NCBI RefSeq assembly: GCF_024508295.1
Contig: NZ_CP101990.1
Coordinates: 186,001 to 250,000, forward strand
Direction: 5' to 3'
DNA from: Aeromicrobium duanguangcaii
GTDB taxonomy: Bacteria > Actinomycetota > Actinomycetes > Propionibacteriales > Nocardioidaceae
DNA length: 64,000 bases
In this document: positions 47,491 through 56,336 of the stretch, in pieces
Numbering within the stretch: position 1 is the first letter of the stretch
Layout of the letters: each line of letters starts with the position of its first letter
Position numbers and translations under genes: made by a program
Notes under the pieces: model-generated
The model's input: only the letters and a program-made list of their open reading frames with translations
What the model was told of the DNA's origin: nothing
The model's database searches: none

Positions 47491-47496
47491 CGACGC

Positions 47497-48108
47497 ATGA
47501 CCGACCTCCACGCGTCCCCGGACGCACCGCAGCGGGACGAAAGGGACGAGCCGCCGATGACCGAATCGCTCGCGACCGAGCAGCCGAGCCGTCAGGACTC
47601 CGCCGAGCTGACGCGGGTCCTGCGCGTCCTGGAGCGCCAGCGCACACGCCCCGAGGTCATGGCCGAGTTCTTCGCCGGGGTGGGGGCACGGGGCGTCGTG
47701 ATGGTGCTGGCCACCACGGTGTCGGAGCCGTCCCGCGAGGACGTGGCCGGCTGGGACCGCCTGCCCGACCTGCTCCGCGACGGCCTGTACGCGGCGGTCT
47801 CGTGGCCCGAGTTCGACGCGGAGGCCTTCGGCGCCGACCTGGCCGAGCTCTTGCGCGACGCGGACGACGGCCGTCGCGCCACCATCTCGGCCATCACGTC
47901 CTTCCTGCTGGCGTCGGGCCGGTACGACGCCCGCCTGCTGGGCGGCTGGAGCCGCGCGTTCGACGAGCTGAGCCTCCCGCAGGACGTCCCGCTGACGTGG
48001 GGGTCCTTCCTGACCGGGGTCGACGAGCCGCAGCCGTGGAGCGCTCTCGCCGTGACCGCGCGCCAGAGTGCGGCCGCGGATGGACAGGAGACGGACGCCC
48101 CTCGCTAG
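47497..48108 (+). CDS. Uncharacterised protein D (DUF6571-like segment)
   Basis: A 203-residue soluble protein ending the operon. The segment RPEVMAEFFAGVGARGVVMV recalls the repeated unit of DUF6571 proteins found with actinobacterial secreted toxins. The rest is helical (LPDLLRDGLYAAVSW, RATISAITSFLLASGRYD). Start is uncertain: ATG 47497 lies 6 bp after the B2 stop, whereas ATG 47557 has a better AAAGGGA site and would drop a low-complexity 20-residue leader. Function unknown; an immunity or accessory role is speculation. Confidence 0.5.
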   Translation: MTDLHASPDAPQRDERDEPPMTESLATEQPSRQDSAELTRVLRVLERQRTRPEVMAEFFAGVGARGVVMVLATTVSEPSREDVAGWDRLPDLLRDGLYAAVSWPEFDAEAFGADLAELLRDADDGRRATISAITSFLLASGRYDARLLGGWSRAFDELSLPQDVPLTWGSFLTGVDEPQPWSALAVTARQSAAADGQETDAPR

Positions 48109-48111
48109 GCT
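48106..48111 (+). promoter_or_regulatory. -10 box of leaderless purD
   Basis: TAGGCT, 6 nt before GTG 48118; it overlaps the stop of the preceding gene. Confidence 0.5.
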
Positions 48112-48117
48112 CGGCGC

Positions 48118-49362
48118 GTGAAGGTTCTCGTCATCGGCACCGGCGGCCGTGAGCACGCCCTGGCCCTGGCCCTGTCCCGCGACTCCCAGGTCACCGAGGT
48201 GCACGCGGCGCCGGGCAACCCCGGCATGGCGAAAGTCGCCTCGCTGCACCCCGTCGACCCGCTCGACGGAGCGGCCGTCGCCGACCTCGCCTCGCGAATC
48301 GGCGCGGACCTCGTCGTCGTGGGCCCGGAGGCCCCGCTCGTGGCCGGCGTCGCCGACGCCGTCCGCGAGGTCGGCATCGCCTGCTTCGGCCCGAGTGCCG
48401 AGGCCGCCCAGCTCGAGGGGTCGAAGGCCTTCGCCAAGCAGATCATGGCCGCGGCCGACGTCCCCACGGCGCTCGCGCGGGTGTGCGAGACGCCCGAGCA
48501 GGTCGCCGACGCGCTCGACGCGTTCGGGGCGCCCTACGTCGTGAAGGACGATGCCCTGGCCGCGGGCAAGGGTGTCGTCGTCACCGAGGACCGTCAGGTC
48601 GCCTTCGACCACGGCGTCTCCTGCGACCGTGTCGTGATCGAGGAGTACCTCGACGGCCCCGAGGTCTCGCTGTTCGCGATCACCGACGGCTCGACGGTGC
48701 TGCCGCTGCAGCCCGCCCAGGACTTCAAGCGCGCACTCGACGACGACGAGGGCCCCAACACCGGCGGCATGGGCGCCTACACGCCGCTGGACTGGGCGCC
48801 CGAGGGTCTCGTGGCCGAGGTGTCCCGGCGGGTCCTCGTGCCGACGGTCCAGGAGATGGCCGCGCGCGGCACACCCTTCCAGGGCCTGCTCTACGCCGGT
48901 CTGGCCCTCACCGGTCGCGGCACCAGAGTGGTCGAGTTCAACGCGCGCTTCGGCGACCCCGAGACCCAGGCGCTGCTGTCGCTGCTGAAGACCTCGCTCG
49001 CGGCGCTGCTGTACGGCGCGGCGACCCAGACGCTCGCCGAGGTCGGCCTGCCCCAGTGGCACGACGGAGCCGCCGTGACGGTGGTCATCGCGTCCGAGGG
49101 CTACCCCGAGGCGCCCGTCACGGGCGACCGGATCGAGGGGGTCGAGGAGGCCGACGCGCTCGAGGGCGTCGACGTGATCCATGCCGGAACGAAGATGGAC
49201 GAGGACGGCAATCTCGTGACGGCGGGCGGCCGGGTCCTGTCGGTCACGGCGGTCGGCGCCGACCTTCAGGAGGCGCGCGAACGCGCCTACGCGGGGGTCG
49301 GACTCATCTCGATCCGCGGCGCTCACCACCGCAGCGACATCGCCCGCGACGTCCCGCGCTGA
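48118..49362 (+). CDS. purD: Phosphoribosylamine-glycine ligase
   Basis: A 414-residue ATP-grasp enzyme (second step of purine synthesis). It has KVLVIGTGGREHALALAL at the N-terminus, VKDDALAAGKGVVVT, LQPAQDFKRALDDDEGPNTGGMGAY and the ATP-grasp metal site EFNARFGDPETQ. GTG 48118 lies 6 nt after TAGGCT, giving purD its own promoter inside the end of the uncharacterised operon. Confidence 0.96.
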   Translation: MKVLVIGTGGREHALALALSRDSQVTEVHAAPGNPGMAKVASLHPVDPLDGAAVADLASRIGADLVVVGPEAPLVAGVADAVREVGIACFGPSAEAAQLEGSKAFAKQIMAAADVPTALARVCETPEQVADALDAFGAPYVVKDDALAAGKGVVVTEDRQVAFDHGVSCDRVVIEEYLDGPEVSLFAITDGSTVLPLQPAQDFKRALDDDEGPNTGGMGAYTPLDWAPEGLVAEVSRRVLVPTVQEMAARGTPFQGLLYAGLALTGRGTRVVEFNARFGDPETQALLSLLKTSLAALLYGAATQTLAEVGLPQWHDGAAVTVVIASEGYPEAPVTGDRIEGVEEADALEGVDVIHAGTKMDEDGNLVTAGGRVLSVTAVGADLQEARERAYAGVGLISIRGAHHRSDIARDVPR

Positions 49363-49421
49363 CGGCGCCGTTGCGTGGACGCGGGCGAGCGGTGATCCGC
49401 AGGAGCGATATCGTCCGACGC

Positions 49422-50432
49422 ATGTACGCATCGGCGCAGTGCCTGCCGGAGCTCCCGGAGATCGATCTCGCCCTGGTCCACGCGCTCCAGGTCGCCCCGC
49501 GGGCGCCGTGGAGCGCGATCGCACGCACGATCGGCGTCGATCCCGCCACGGCGGCACGACGGTGGGACCGGCTCGTCGAGGAGCGGCTGGCGTGGTTCGT
49601 CGTCCGGCCCAGCGCGGAGCAGTTGGCTCCCGACCGCGACGGCGTCCTGCTGAAGGTGCGGTGTCGTCCCGGCACCGAGGTCCGCGTGGCCGAGCGGGTC
49701 GCCGCGGTGCGCGGGGTCTACTCCGTCGACCTGCTGGCCGGCGACGATGACCTGGCCATCGTCGTCATCGGTCGCGGGATCGCCGCGATGCGCCAGATGG
49801 TGGATGAGCTCGTGGGATCCGACCCCGACATCCTCCGCACCCGGATGTTCTTCCTGGCCGAGGTGCACCGCGAGGACGGGCAGTGGCAGCTCGACGTCCT
49901 GACCGACGAGCAGAAGAGCGGTCTGGAGCGGCCGCGGACGGGCCCGGCGACCCCGCCCGACCCTGAGACGCTCGAGAAGATCACCCAGATCCTGATGGAG
50001 GACCCGCGCATGAGCGTGGCCGACATCGGCCGCCGCCTCGACAGGCCCGAGCCGACGGCACGGCGCCTGCTCGAGCGCGTGCTCAACTCCGGTGCGCTCC
50101 GGCTGGGGTGCGACGTCGTGGCCTCGGCCGGAGGCGCCGGGCGCGCCGTGATGCTCGAGGTCTGCACGGACGACCCGCTCACCGCCGGTCACGTCATCGG
50201 CGCCGAGTCGCGAGTCGTGCGCTGCGCCGCGGTCGTCGGACCGGCGAACCTCGCCCTGGTGGCGCGGTTCGCCGCGCTGGACGAGAACTACGACCTCGAG
50301 TTGCGGGCCGCCGCGATCGTCCCGGGGTGGCGGGTCGCCGACCGGGCCACCGTGGTGCGCAGCGTCAAGCGTCAGGGCCGCGTTCTCGACGACGAGGGGC
50401 GGGTCGTCCTCGATCCGTACGGGGCCGCCTGA
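49422..50432 (+). CDS. Double Lrp/AsnC-type transcriptional regulator
   Basis: A 336-residue regulator made of two AsnC-like units. The first helix-turn-helix (about 14-60) is LVHALQVAPRAPWSAIARTI with VDPATAARRWDRL; the second (about 180-235) is ILMEDPRMSVADIGRRLDRP. Each is followed by an effector/dimer domain, the first with VRGVYSVDLLAGDDDLAIVV. Duplicated AsnC proteins occur in actinobacteria and archaea. Lying between purD and purB it may sense an amino acid or nucleotide. ATG 49422 is chosen; GTG 49392 is in frame. Confidence 0.8.
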   Translation: MYASAQCLPELPEIDLALVHALQVAPRAPWSAIARTIGVDPATAARRWDRLVEERLAWFVVRPSAEQLAPDRDGVLLKVRCRPGTEVRVAERVAAVRGVYSVDLLAGDDDLAIVVIGRGIAAMRQMVDELVGSDPDILRTRMFFLAEVHREDGQWQLDVLTDEQKSGLERPRTGPATPPDPETLEKITQILMEDPRMSVADIGRRLDRPEPTARRLLERVLNSGALRLGCDVVASAGGAGRAVMLEVCTDDPLTAGHVIGAESRVVRCAAVVGPANLALVARFAALDENYDLELRAAAIVPGWRVADRATVVRSVKRQGRVLDDEGRVVLDPYGAA

Positions 50433-50490
50433 CCGCTCGCTGGTCGAACGCCGTCCCGCCGTCCTCGCCGGTCCTGCGACAATGGGGCCC

Positions 50491-51912
50491 GTGACCACCC
50501 CGAACGTCCTGGCCTCCCGTTACGCGTCCGCCGAGCTGGCTCGGATCTGGTCGCCCGAACACAAGATCGTCCTCGAGCGTCAGCTGTGGATCGCCGTGCT
50601 CAAGGCACAGCGCGATCTCGGCATCGAGACCCCGGACGGCGTGATCGAGGCCCACGAGGCCGTCGTCGACCAGGTCGACCTGGACTCGATCGCGGCCCGC
50701 GAGCGGATCACCCGCCACGACGTGAAGGCCCGCATCGAGGAGTTCGCGGACCTGGCCGGCAGCGAGCACATCCACAAGGGCATGACCTCGCGCGACCTGA
50801 CCGAGAACGTCGAGCAGCTGCAGGTGCGCGCCTCGCTCGTGCTGCTGCGCGACCGCGCGGTCGCCGCCCTCGCACGGCTGGGCCGCCTCGCCGCCGAGCA
50901 CGCCGAGCTCGTGATGGCCGGTCGCAGCCACAACGTCGCCGCGCAGGCCACGACCCTGGGCAAGCGTTTCGCCACGACCGCCGACGAGCTGCTCGTCGGG
51001 ATCGAGCGCGTCGACCAGCTGATCTCCCGCTACCCGCTGCGCGGGATCAAGGGTCCGGTGGGCACGGGTCAGGACATGCTCGACCTGCTCGGCGGCGACG
51101 AGTCCAAGCTCGCCGATCTCGAACAGCGCGTCGCGGCGCACCTGGGGTTCGAGCGCACCTTCACCAGCGTCGGTCAGGTCTACCCGCGGTCGCTGGACTT
51201 CGACGCCGTCAGCTCGCTCGTGCAGTTGGTGGCCGCGCCGTCGAGCCTGGCCCTGACGATCCGCCTCATGGCCGGCAACGAGCTGGTCACCGAGGGCTTC
51301 AAGCCCGGCCAGGTGGGCTCCTCCGCCATGCCGCACAAGATGAACACCCGCTCGTGCGAGCGGGTCAACGGTCTCGCGGTCGTGCTGCGCGGCTACGCCT
51401 CGATGGTGGGCGAGCTGTCCGGCGACCAGTGGAACGAGGGCGACGTGTCGTGCTCGGTCGTGCGCCGGGTCGCGCTGCCCGACGCCTTCTACGCCGCCGA
51501 CGGCCTGTTCGAGACGTTCCTGACCGTCCTGGACGAGTTCGGCGTCTTCCCCGCCGTGATCCAGCGCGAGCTGGACCGTTACCTGCCGTTCCTGGCCACG
51601 ACCAAGGTCCTGATGGCCGCCGTTCGTCACGGCGTCGGTCGCGAGACCGCCCACGAGGCCATCAAGGAGCACGCGGTCGGCGTCGCCCTCGAGATGCGCG
51701 AGAAGGGCACGGCCGAGAACGACCTGCTCGACCGCCTCGCCGCCGACGAGCGCCTGGGACTGACCGCCGACGACCTGCGCCGGCTCGTCGCCGAGCCGCT
51801 GTCCTTCACGGGCGCTGCGGCGTCCCAGGTCGCCGCCGTCGTCGGCCAGATCGGGGCCGTGCTCAAGCGCCACCCGGAGGCTGCCACCTACAGCCCCGGC
51901 GACATCCTCTAG
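50491..51912 (+). CDS. purB: Adenylosuccinate lyase
   Basis: A 473-residue fumarase-superfamily lyase acting on SAICAR and adenylosuccinate. Signature segments are ITRHDVKARIEEFADLAG, HKGMTSRDLTENVEQ (His/Ser), GRSHNVAAQATTLGKR and the flexible loop VGSSAMPHKMNTRSCERV. GTG 50491 has GACAAT seven nucleotides upstream, which suggests leaderless translation; ATG 50482 is in frame. A very long palindrome follows the stop. Confidence 0.95.
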   Translation: MTTPNVLASRYASAELARIWSPEHKIVLERQLWIAVLKAQRDLGIETPDGVIEAHEAVVDQVDLDSIAARERITRHDVKARIEEFADLAGSEHIHKGMTSRDLTENVEQLQVRASLVLLRDRAVAALARLGRLAAEHAELVMAGRSHNVAAQATTLGKRFATTADELLVGIERVDQLISRYPLRGIKGPVGTGQDMLDLLGGDESKLADLEQRVAAHLGFERTFTSVGQVYPRSLDFDAVSSLVQLVAAPSSLALTIRLMAGNELVTEGFKPGQVGSSAMPHKMNTRSCERVNGLAVVLRGYASMVGELSGDQWNEGDVSCSVVRRVALPDAFYAADGLFETFLTVLDEFGVFPAVIQRELDRYLPFLATTKVLMAAVRHGVGRETAHEAIKEHAVGVALEMREKGTAENDLLDRLAADERLGLTADDLRRLVAEPLSFTGAAASQVAAVVGQIGAVLKRHPEAATYSPGDIL

Positions 51913-51919
51913 CCCGAGA

Positions 51920-51972
51920 TTTGCTCCGCATCCGACCTTTCAGAGCCTCTGAAAGGTCGGATGCGGAGCAAA
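51920..51972. terminator. 25-bp perfect palindrome after purB
   Basis: Left arm 51920-51944 and right arm 51948-51972 are perfectly complementary over 25 bp with a 3-nt GCC loop, between convergent purB and the gene at 51988. Stem ends are TTTGCTCC/GGAGCAAA. It probably terminates in both directions, but it is far longer than the 13-15-bp stems elsewhere in the window. Confidence 0.8.
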
Positions 51973-51987
51973 ATTCGGAGGGGGAGG

Positions 51988-52536
51988 TCAGCCGAGCCAG
52001 GCCAGGACGGCGGGCTCGGGCTGGCCGAGCCACGTGGCGCTCAGCGTGCCCGTGACGTCCTCGGGCACGGTCCCGGGGACCAGCCGGACGACGTGCAGCT
52101 CGCCGGTGCCGTCGCCGGATCCGCGCACCGCCGCGGTCGTGCGCCGGCGCGCCAGCGCGTGGCCCTCGCTGTCGACGAGGTCGACCTCGGTGCCCGCGTG
52201 CCGGATCACGGCAGTGGTCTCGGCGACGTAGACCGGGTCGCTGGGCCCGTCGTAGACCCAGCGGTGGCCCAGGACCGAGTGCTCGAGCTCGCCCACGAGG
52301 ACGCCGTCGTCGAGGGGCGCCGAGCGGTAGGTCACGGGGACCTGCGCGACGCCGCCGGGAACGGGCAGCAGGAAGGTCTCGATGCCCACGTCACCGGCCG
52401 GGTCGTCGAGGCGGAAGTTCGCCTCGAAGGGGCGCACCTCGGCGCCGGGCGGCCACCAGGACTGCCGGGGCAGCCAGTCCGCCAGCAGATCGGCCTTGCT
52501 CGGGGTCAGCTCGGAGGTCGGGTGAACGATGCCCAT
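51988..52536 (-). CDS. Maltokinase N-terminal cap-like domain protein
   Basis: A 182-residue beta-rich protein resembling the CG0192-type proteins that carry the cap domain of maltokinase Mak without its kinase part. Typical features are the N-terminal helix LTPSKADLLADWLPRQSWWP, the LLPVPGGVAQVPVTYRSAPL strand pair and a WVYDGPSDPVYV segment. The family's role is unknown, though a link to glucan or trehalose metabolism is assumed. ATG 52536. Confidence 0.72.
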   Translation of the reverse strand: MGIVHPTSELTPSKADLLADWLPRQSWWPPGAEVRPFEANFRLDDPAGDVGIETFLLPVPGGVAQVPVTYRSAPLDDGVLVGELEHSVLGHRWVYDGPSDPVYVAETTAVIRHAGTEVDLVDSEGHALARRRTTAAVRGSGDGTGELHVVRLVPGTVPEDVTGTLSATWLGQPEPAVLAWLG

Positions 52537-52552
52537 GACTCAGGGTGGCACC

Positions 52553-53743
52553 TCAGACCGGTTGCGTCACGCGCCTTGCGGCGAGAATCGCCGCCGCGAC
52601 CGAGAGCAGCGCAGCGCCGATGATCGGCGCGAGCGGATGCAACGCGTAGAGCCCGGCGCCCAGGATCGGACCGGCGACATAGGTCATGCCCACGGTGGCC
52701 GCGAGCTGGCCGGCGACCGCGGCGTGCTCCGAGGGCTCGACCGCCAGCGTCGCGCCCGCGTTGTAGCCCGGCAGTGCCAGGCCGAGGCCCACCGCGACGA
52801 CGACCATCGACGGCAGCAGCGTCGCGAGGTTGGGCGCGAAGATCGCACCGCCGTACCCGGTGGCGGCGACCAGGCTGCCGGCGACCAGCAGCCCGCGCGG
52901 CCCGCCGGGGATCCGCGGCGCGAGGAAGGCCTGGGTCAGGGCGAAGCCGATGCCGATCAGGACGCCGGCCAGCGCCACGACCTGGGCCGTGGCGGAGTTC
53001 GACAGGCCGAGCCGGTCCTGGACCAGGAAGCCCATGATGATCTCGACGAGAGCCAGGCCGAGGAAGAGGGACGCGCCGGCGACCAGGTAGGGCAGCACCC
53101 GGGGGTCGCGCCAGCCGAGCCGCTCGCCGTGCGGGCGCTCCTGCCGCTCGGGCCGCGGCAGCAGCCAGACGGCCACGAGCGTGGCCGAGACGAGCACCGG
53201 CGCCACGTGGACGGGCAGCAGCAGGCCGCCGATCGCGAGGAGTCCGCCCAGCGCCGGTCCGACGACCAGCGAGATGCCCTGCATCGCGCCGAAGGCGCCC
53301 ATGGCCTTCGTCCGGGCGATCGCGCCTTGGCTGGCCGAGGCCAGGTAGGTCAGGCCCGCCACCGGGACCGCGGCGAAGCCCAGGCCGTAGAGGATGCCGC
53401 GGGTCAGCGCGAAGACCGACAGGACGAGCCAGCGCGGCAGGTCCTCGTGGGCGGCGATCTGGACCATGACGGCGAAGCCCACGGCGCCGAGCGTGGCCAG
53501 GACGAGACCGCGCACGAGCACGGCGTGGACCCCGTGCCGATCCACCTGGCGGCCCCACCACGGCCCGGTCAGCACGAGCATCGCCGCCGAGAGCGTCATG
53601 ACGGCGCCGAGGTCGACCTCGCCCAGGCCGACCACGCGGGTCACGGGGGCGAGGACAGGAACGAGCATCCCCTGGGCGGAGTAGACGACGAGGGCCGCCG
53701 TCAGCAGCGTCGCGGTCATGGTCCTCGTCGATGGCACCGGCAC
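52553..53743 (-). CDS. MFS transporter
   Basis: A 396-residue twelve-helix major-facilitator protein. Loop 2-3 motif GPWWGRQVDRHGVHAVLVRG is present. Similar actinobacterial pumps export drugs or metabolites; substrate unknown. Start could be GTG 53743 or GTG 53737, the latter 6 nt after CAGGCT. It diverges from purC and ends 16 bp from the cap-domain gene, so both may share a transcript. Confidence 0.85.
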   Translation of the reverse strand: MPVPSTRTMTATLLTAALVVYSAQGMLVPVLAPVTRVVGLGEVDLGAVMTLSAAMLVLTGPWWGRQVDRHGVHAVLVRGLVLATLGAVGFAVMVQIAAHEDLPRWLVLSVFALTRGILYGLGFAAVPVAGLTYLASASQGAIARTKAMGAFGAMQGISLVVGPALGGLLAIGGLLLPVHVAPVLVSATLVAVWLLPRPERQERPHGERLGWRDPRVLPYLVAGASLFLGLALVEIIMGFLVQDRLGLSNSATAQVVALAGVLIGIGFALTQAFLAPRIPGGPRGLLVAGSLVAATGYGGAIFAPNLATLLPSMVVVAVGLGLALPGYNAGATLAVEPSEHAAVAGQLAATVGMTYVAGPILGAGLYALHPLAPIIGAALLSVAAAILAARRVTQPV

Positions 53744-53778
53744 AGCCTGCCATGGATACGGCCGGGGAGGGGGCCCAC

Positions 53779-53784
53779 TAGCCT
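53779..53784 (+). promoter_or_regulatory. -10 box of leaderless purC
   Basis: TAGCCT, 6 nt before ATG 53791. Confidence 0.5.
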
Positions 53785-53790
53785 GTTCCC

Positions 53791-54651
53791 ATGCCGCTGG
53801 AGATCCCCGGAGCCACCCACCTGCACTCGGGCAAGGTCCGCGACCTGTACACGTACGGCGACGCCCTGTTGATGGTGGCGTCCGACCGGGTCAGTGCCTA
53901 CGACTTCATCCTCGAGCCGGGCATCCCCGACAAGGGCGAGATCCTCACGCGGATGAGCCTGTGGTGGTTCGACCAGCTCGCCGATCTGGTCCCGCACCAC
54001 GTGATCAGCACCGACGTGCCGGCCGAGGTCGCCGGCCGCGCCCTGATCGTCGAGCGGCTCGACATGTTCCCCGTCGAGTGCGTCGCCCGCGGCTACCTGA
54101 CCGGGTCGGGCCTGGCCGACTACCGCGAGACGGGGGCCGTGTGCGGCATCCCGCTGCCCGACGGACTCGTCGACGGCTCGCGCCTGGACGCGCCGATCTT
54201 CACCCCCGCGACGAAGGCCGAGCTGGGCGAGCACGACGAGAACGTCTCCTTCGAGGCGGTCGTCGAGACCGTCGGAGCCCCGATGGCCGAGCGGCTGCGC
54301 GACCTCACGCTGGCGGTCTACGGCCGCGCGGAGGAGATCGCCCGTGAGCGCGGCATCATCCTGGCCGACACCAAGCTCGAGTTCGGCGCCCGTCCCGACG
54401 GCACGATCGTGCTCGCCGACGAGGTGCTGACGCCCGACTCGTCCCGGTTCTGGCCCGCCGACCGGTACCAGCCGGGTCAGGCCCAGCCCAGCTACGACAA
54501 GCAGTTCGTCCGCGACTGGCTGACGTCGCCGGAGTCCGGCTGGGACCGTGCCTCGGACACGCCGCCGCCGCGGCTGCCCGACGAGATCGTCGAGCGCACG
54601 CGCGACCGGTACATCGAGGCCTACGAGCGGCTCACCGGCCTGACCTGGTGA
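53791..54651 (+). CDS. purC: SAICAR synthetase
   Basis: A 286-residue phosphoribosylaminoimidazole-succinocarboxamide synthase joining CAIR and aspartate. Typical parts are [45 protein letters not shown], and [16 protein letters not shown] with [18 protein letters not shown] 53791 lies 6 nt after TAGCCT. It is the fourth purine gene of the window. Confidence 0.96.
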   Translation: MPLEIPGATHLHSGKVRDLYTYGDALLMVASDRVSAYDFILEPGIPDKGEILTRMSLWWFDQLADLVPHHVISTDVPAEVAGRALIVERLDMFPVECVARGYLTGSGLADYRETGAVCGIPLPDGLVDGSRLDAPIFTPATKAELGEHDENVSFEAVVETVGAPMAERLRDLTLAVYGRAEEIARERGIILADTKLEFGARPDGTIVLADEVLTPDSSRFWPADRYQPGQAQPSYDKQFVRDWLTSPESGWDRASDTPPPRLPDEIVERTRDRYIEAYERLTGLTW

Positions 54652-54687
54652 CGCGGGGGCCTTGGTCCTCATACGGTGGTGTCCTTC

Positions 54688-54706
54688 GTTACAGTGCTGG
54701 TGTAAC
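54688..54706. promoter_or_regulatory. Operator-like palindrome before the acyl-CoA ligase
   Basis: GTTACA-N7-TGTAAC, a perfect 6-bp-arm inverted repeat ending 29 bp before GTG 54736. It resembles sites bound by TetR-family fatty-acid regulators; no such regulator gene is adjacent. Confidence 0.45.
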
Positions 54707-54735
54707 GCAGGCCACACCCCCGGAAAGAAGGCACC

Positions 54736-56298
54736 GTGACCAACCTCGCCGCCATCCTCGACGACACGACCGCCAAGTACCCTGAGCGCACCGCGATCGT
54801 CTTCGGCGACACTCGCCTGAACTACGCGCAGCTCAATGGGGCCGCCAACCAGGTGGCGAACCTGCTCGTCGCCCGCGGAATCAAGCCGGGCGACAAGGTC
54901 GCGATGTCGATCCCGAACCTGCCCTACTTCACGATCGTCTACTTCGGCATCCTCAAGGCTGGCGCCACGGTCGTGCCGCTCAACGTCCTGCTGTCCGAGC
55001 GTGAGGTCGCCTACCACCTCGACGACTCCGACGCGGTGGCCTTCTTCGCGTTCGAGGGCACCCCCGACCTGCCGATCGGCGACCGCGCCTGGGCCGGCTT
55101 CAACGAGGTCGAGGCCTGCAAGGACTTCTTCCTGATCAAGCTCGACTCCGCCGCGCCCGAGCCGATGGAGCCGCCGGAGTACTACGGGCCGCTCGTGGCC
55201 GCGCAGTCGCCGCAGTTCACCACGGTCGAGCGCGAGGACGACGACACCGCCGTCATCCTCTACACGTCCGGCACCACGGGCCAGCCCAAGGGCGCCGAGC
55301 TCATGCACCGCAACCTGCTGGCCAACGCGAAGCTCGGCGTCTCGCTCTTCGGCGCCGACGAGAACGACCCCGACACCTACCTGGCCGTGCTGCCGCTGTT
55401 CCACATCTTCGGCCAGACCGTGATCCAGAACAGTGCCGTCCTGTACGGCGGCACGATCGTCTACCTGCCGCGCTTCGAGCCCGAGGCCGCGCTGTCGCTG
55501 CTGCTCAAGGAGAAGATCACCTTCTTCGCCGGCGTGCCCACGATGTACTGGGGCCTGCTGCAGGCGCTGGCGGCGTCCGACGGCGGCGTCGACGTCGAGG
55601 CGATCGCCAAGAACATGCGGGTCGCGGCGTCCGGCGGTGCGGCCCTGCCGGCCGACATCCACCGTCAGTTCGAGGAGAAGTTCGGCATCGTCATCCAGGA
55701 GGGCTACGGCCTCTCCGAGACGTCGCCGGTCGCCTCGTTCGGCGTGCGCGGCGAGGCCGTGCGCGTCGGCTCGATCGGCCGGGCCGTCGAGGGCGTCGAG
55801 CTGAAGCTGATCAACGACGACTGGAGCGATCTGCCGCACGACCCCGAGGCCATCGGCGAGATCGCCATCAAGGGCCACGGCATCATGAAGGGCTACTACA
55901 ACCGGCCCGCGGCCACGGCCGAGGCGATCCAGGGCGAGTGGTTCCGCACCGGCGACCTCGCCCGCAAGGACGACGACGACTACTTCTACATCGTCGATCG
56001 CAGCAAGGACATGATCATCCGCGGCGGCTACAACGTGTACCCGCGCGAGCTCGAGGAGGTGCTGATGACGCACCCGGCGGTCTCGCTGGTCGCGGTCATC
56101 GGCATCCCGCACGAGTCCCACGGCGAGGAGATCAAGGCCGTCGTCGTCAAGAACCCCGACGACGCCACGACCGAGGCCGAGCTGCGCGAGTGGGCCAAGG
56201 GCCAGTTCGCCCAGTACAAGTACCCGCGCATCGTGGAGTTCCGCGAGGAGCTGCCGATGACGGCGACGGGCAAGATCCTCAAGCGCGAGATCCACTGA
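54736..56298 (+). CDS. Long-chain fatty acid-CoA ligase (AMP-binding)
   Basis: A 520-residue ANL-superfamily enzyme. The P-loop is YTSGTTGQPKGAELMHRN (about 174-191), the A5 motif is EGYGLSETSPV, A7 GEWFRTGDLARKD, A8 DRSKDMIIRGGYNVYPRELE and the C-terminal catalytic Lys lies in MTATGKILKREI. It activates a carboxylic acid, probably a fatty acid, to its CoA ester. GTG 54736 follows GGAAAGAAGG. A palindrome upstream suggests regulation by a fatty-acid-responsive repressor. Confidence 0.9.
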   Translation: MTNLAAILDDTTAKYPERTAIVFGDTRLNYAQLNGAANQVANLLVARGIKPGDKVAMSIPNLPYFTIVYFGILKAGATVVPLNVLLSEREVAYHLDDSDAVAFFAFEGTPDLPIGDRAWAGFNEVEACKDFFLIKLDSAAPEPMEPPEYYGPLVAAQSPQFTTVEREDDDTAVILYTSGTTGQPKGAELMHRNLLANAKLGVSLFGADENDPDTYLAVLPLFHIFGQTVIQNSAVLYGGTIVYLPRFEPEAALSLLLKEKITFFAGVPTMYWGLLQALAASDGGVDVEAIAKNMRVAASGGAALPADIHRQFEEKFGIVIQEGYGLSETSPVASFGVRGEAVRVGSIGRAVEGVELKLINDDWSDLPHDPEAIGEIAIKGHGIMKGYYNRPAATAEAIQGEWFRTGDLARKDDDDYFYIVDRSKDMIIRGGYNVYPRELEEVLMTHPAVSLVAVIGIPHESHGEEIKAVVVKNPDDATTEAELREWAKGQFAQYKYPRIVEFREELPMTATGKILKREIH

Positions 56299-56324
56299 CG
56301 TCGCGTGAGTCCGCGGCGCTTCAG

Positions 56325-56330
56325 TAGGCT
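56325..56330 (+). promoter_or_regulatory. -10 box of leaderless glycosyltransferase gene
   Basis: TAGGCT, 6 nt before GTG 56337. Confidence 0.5.
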
Positions 56331-56336
56331 CGCGTC

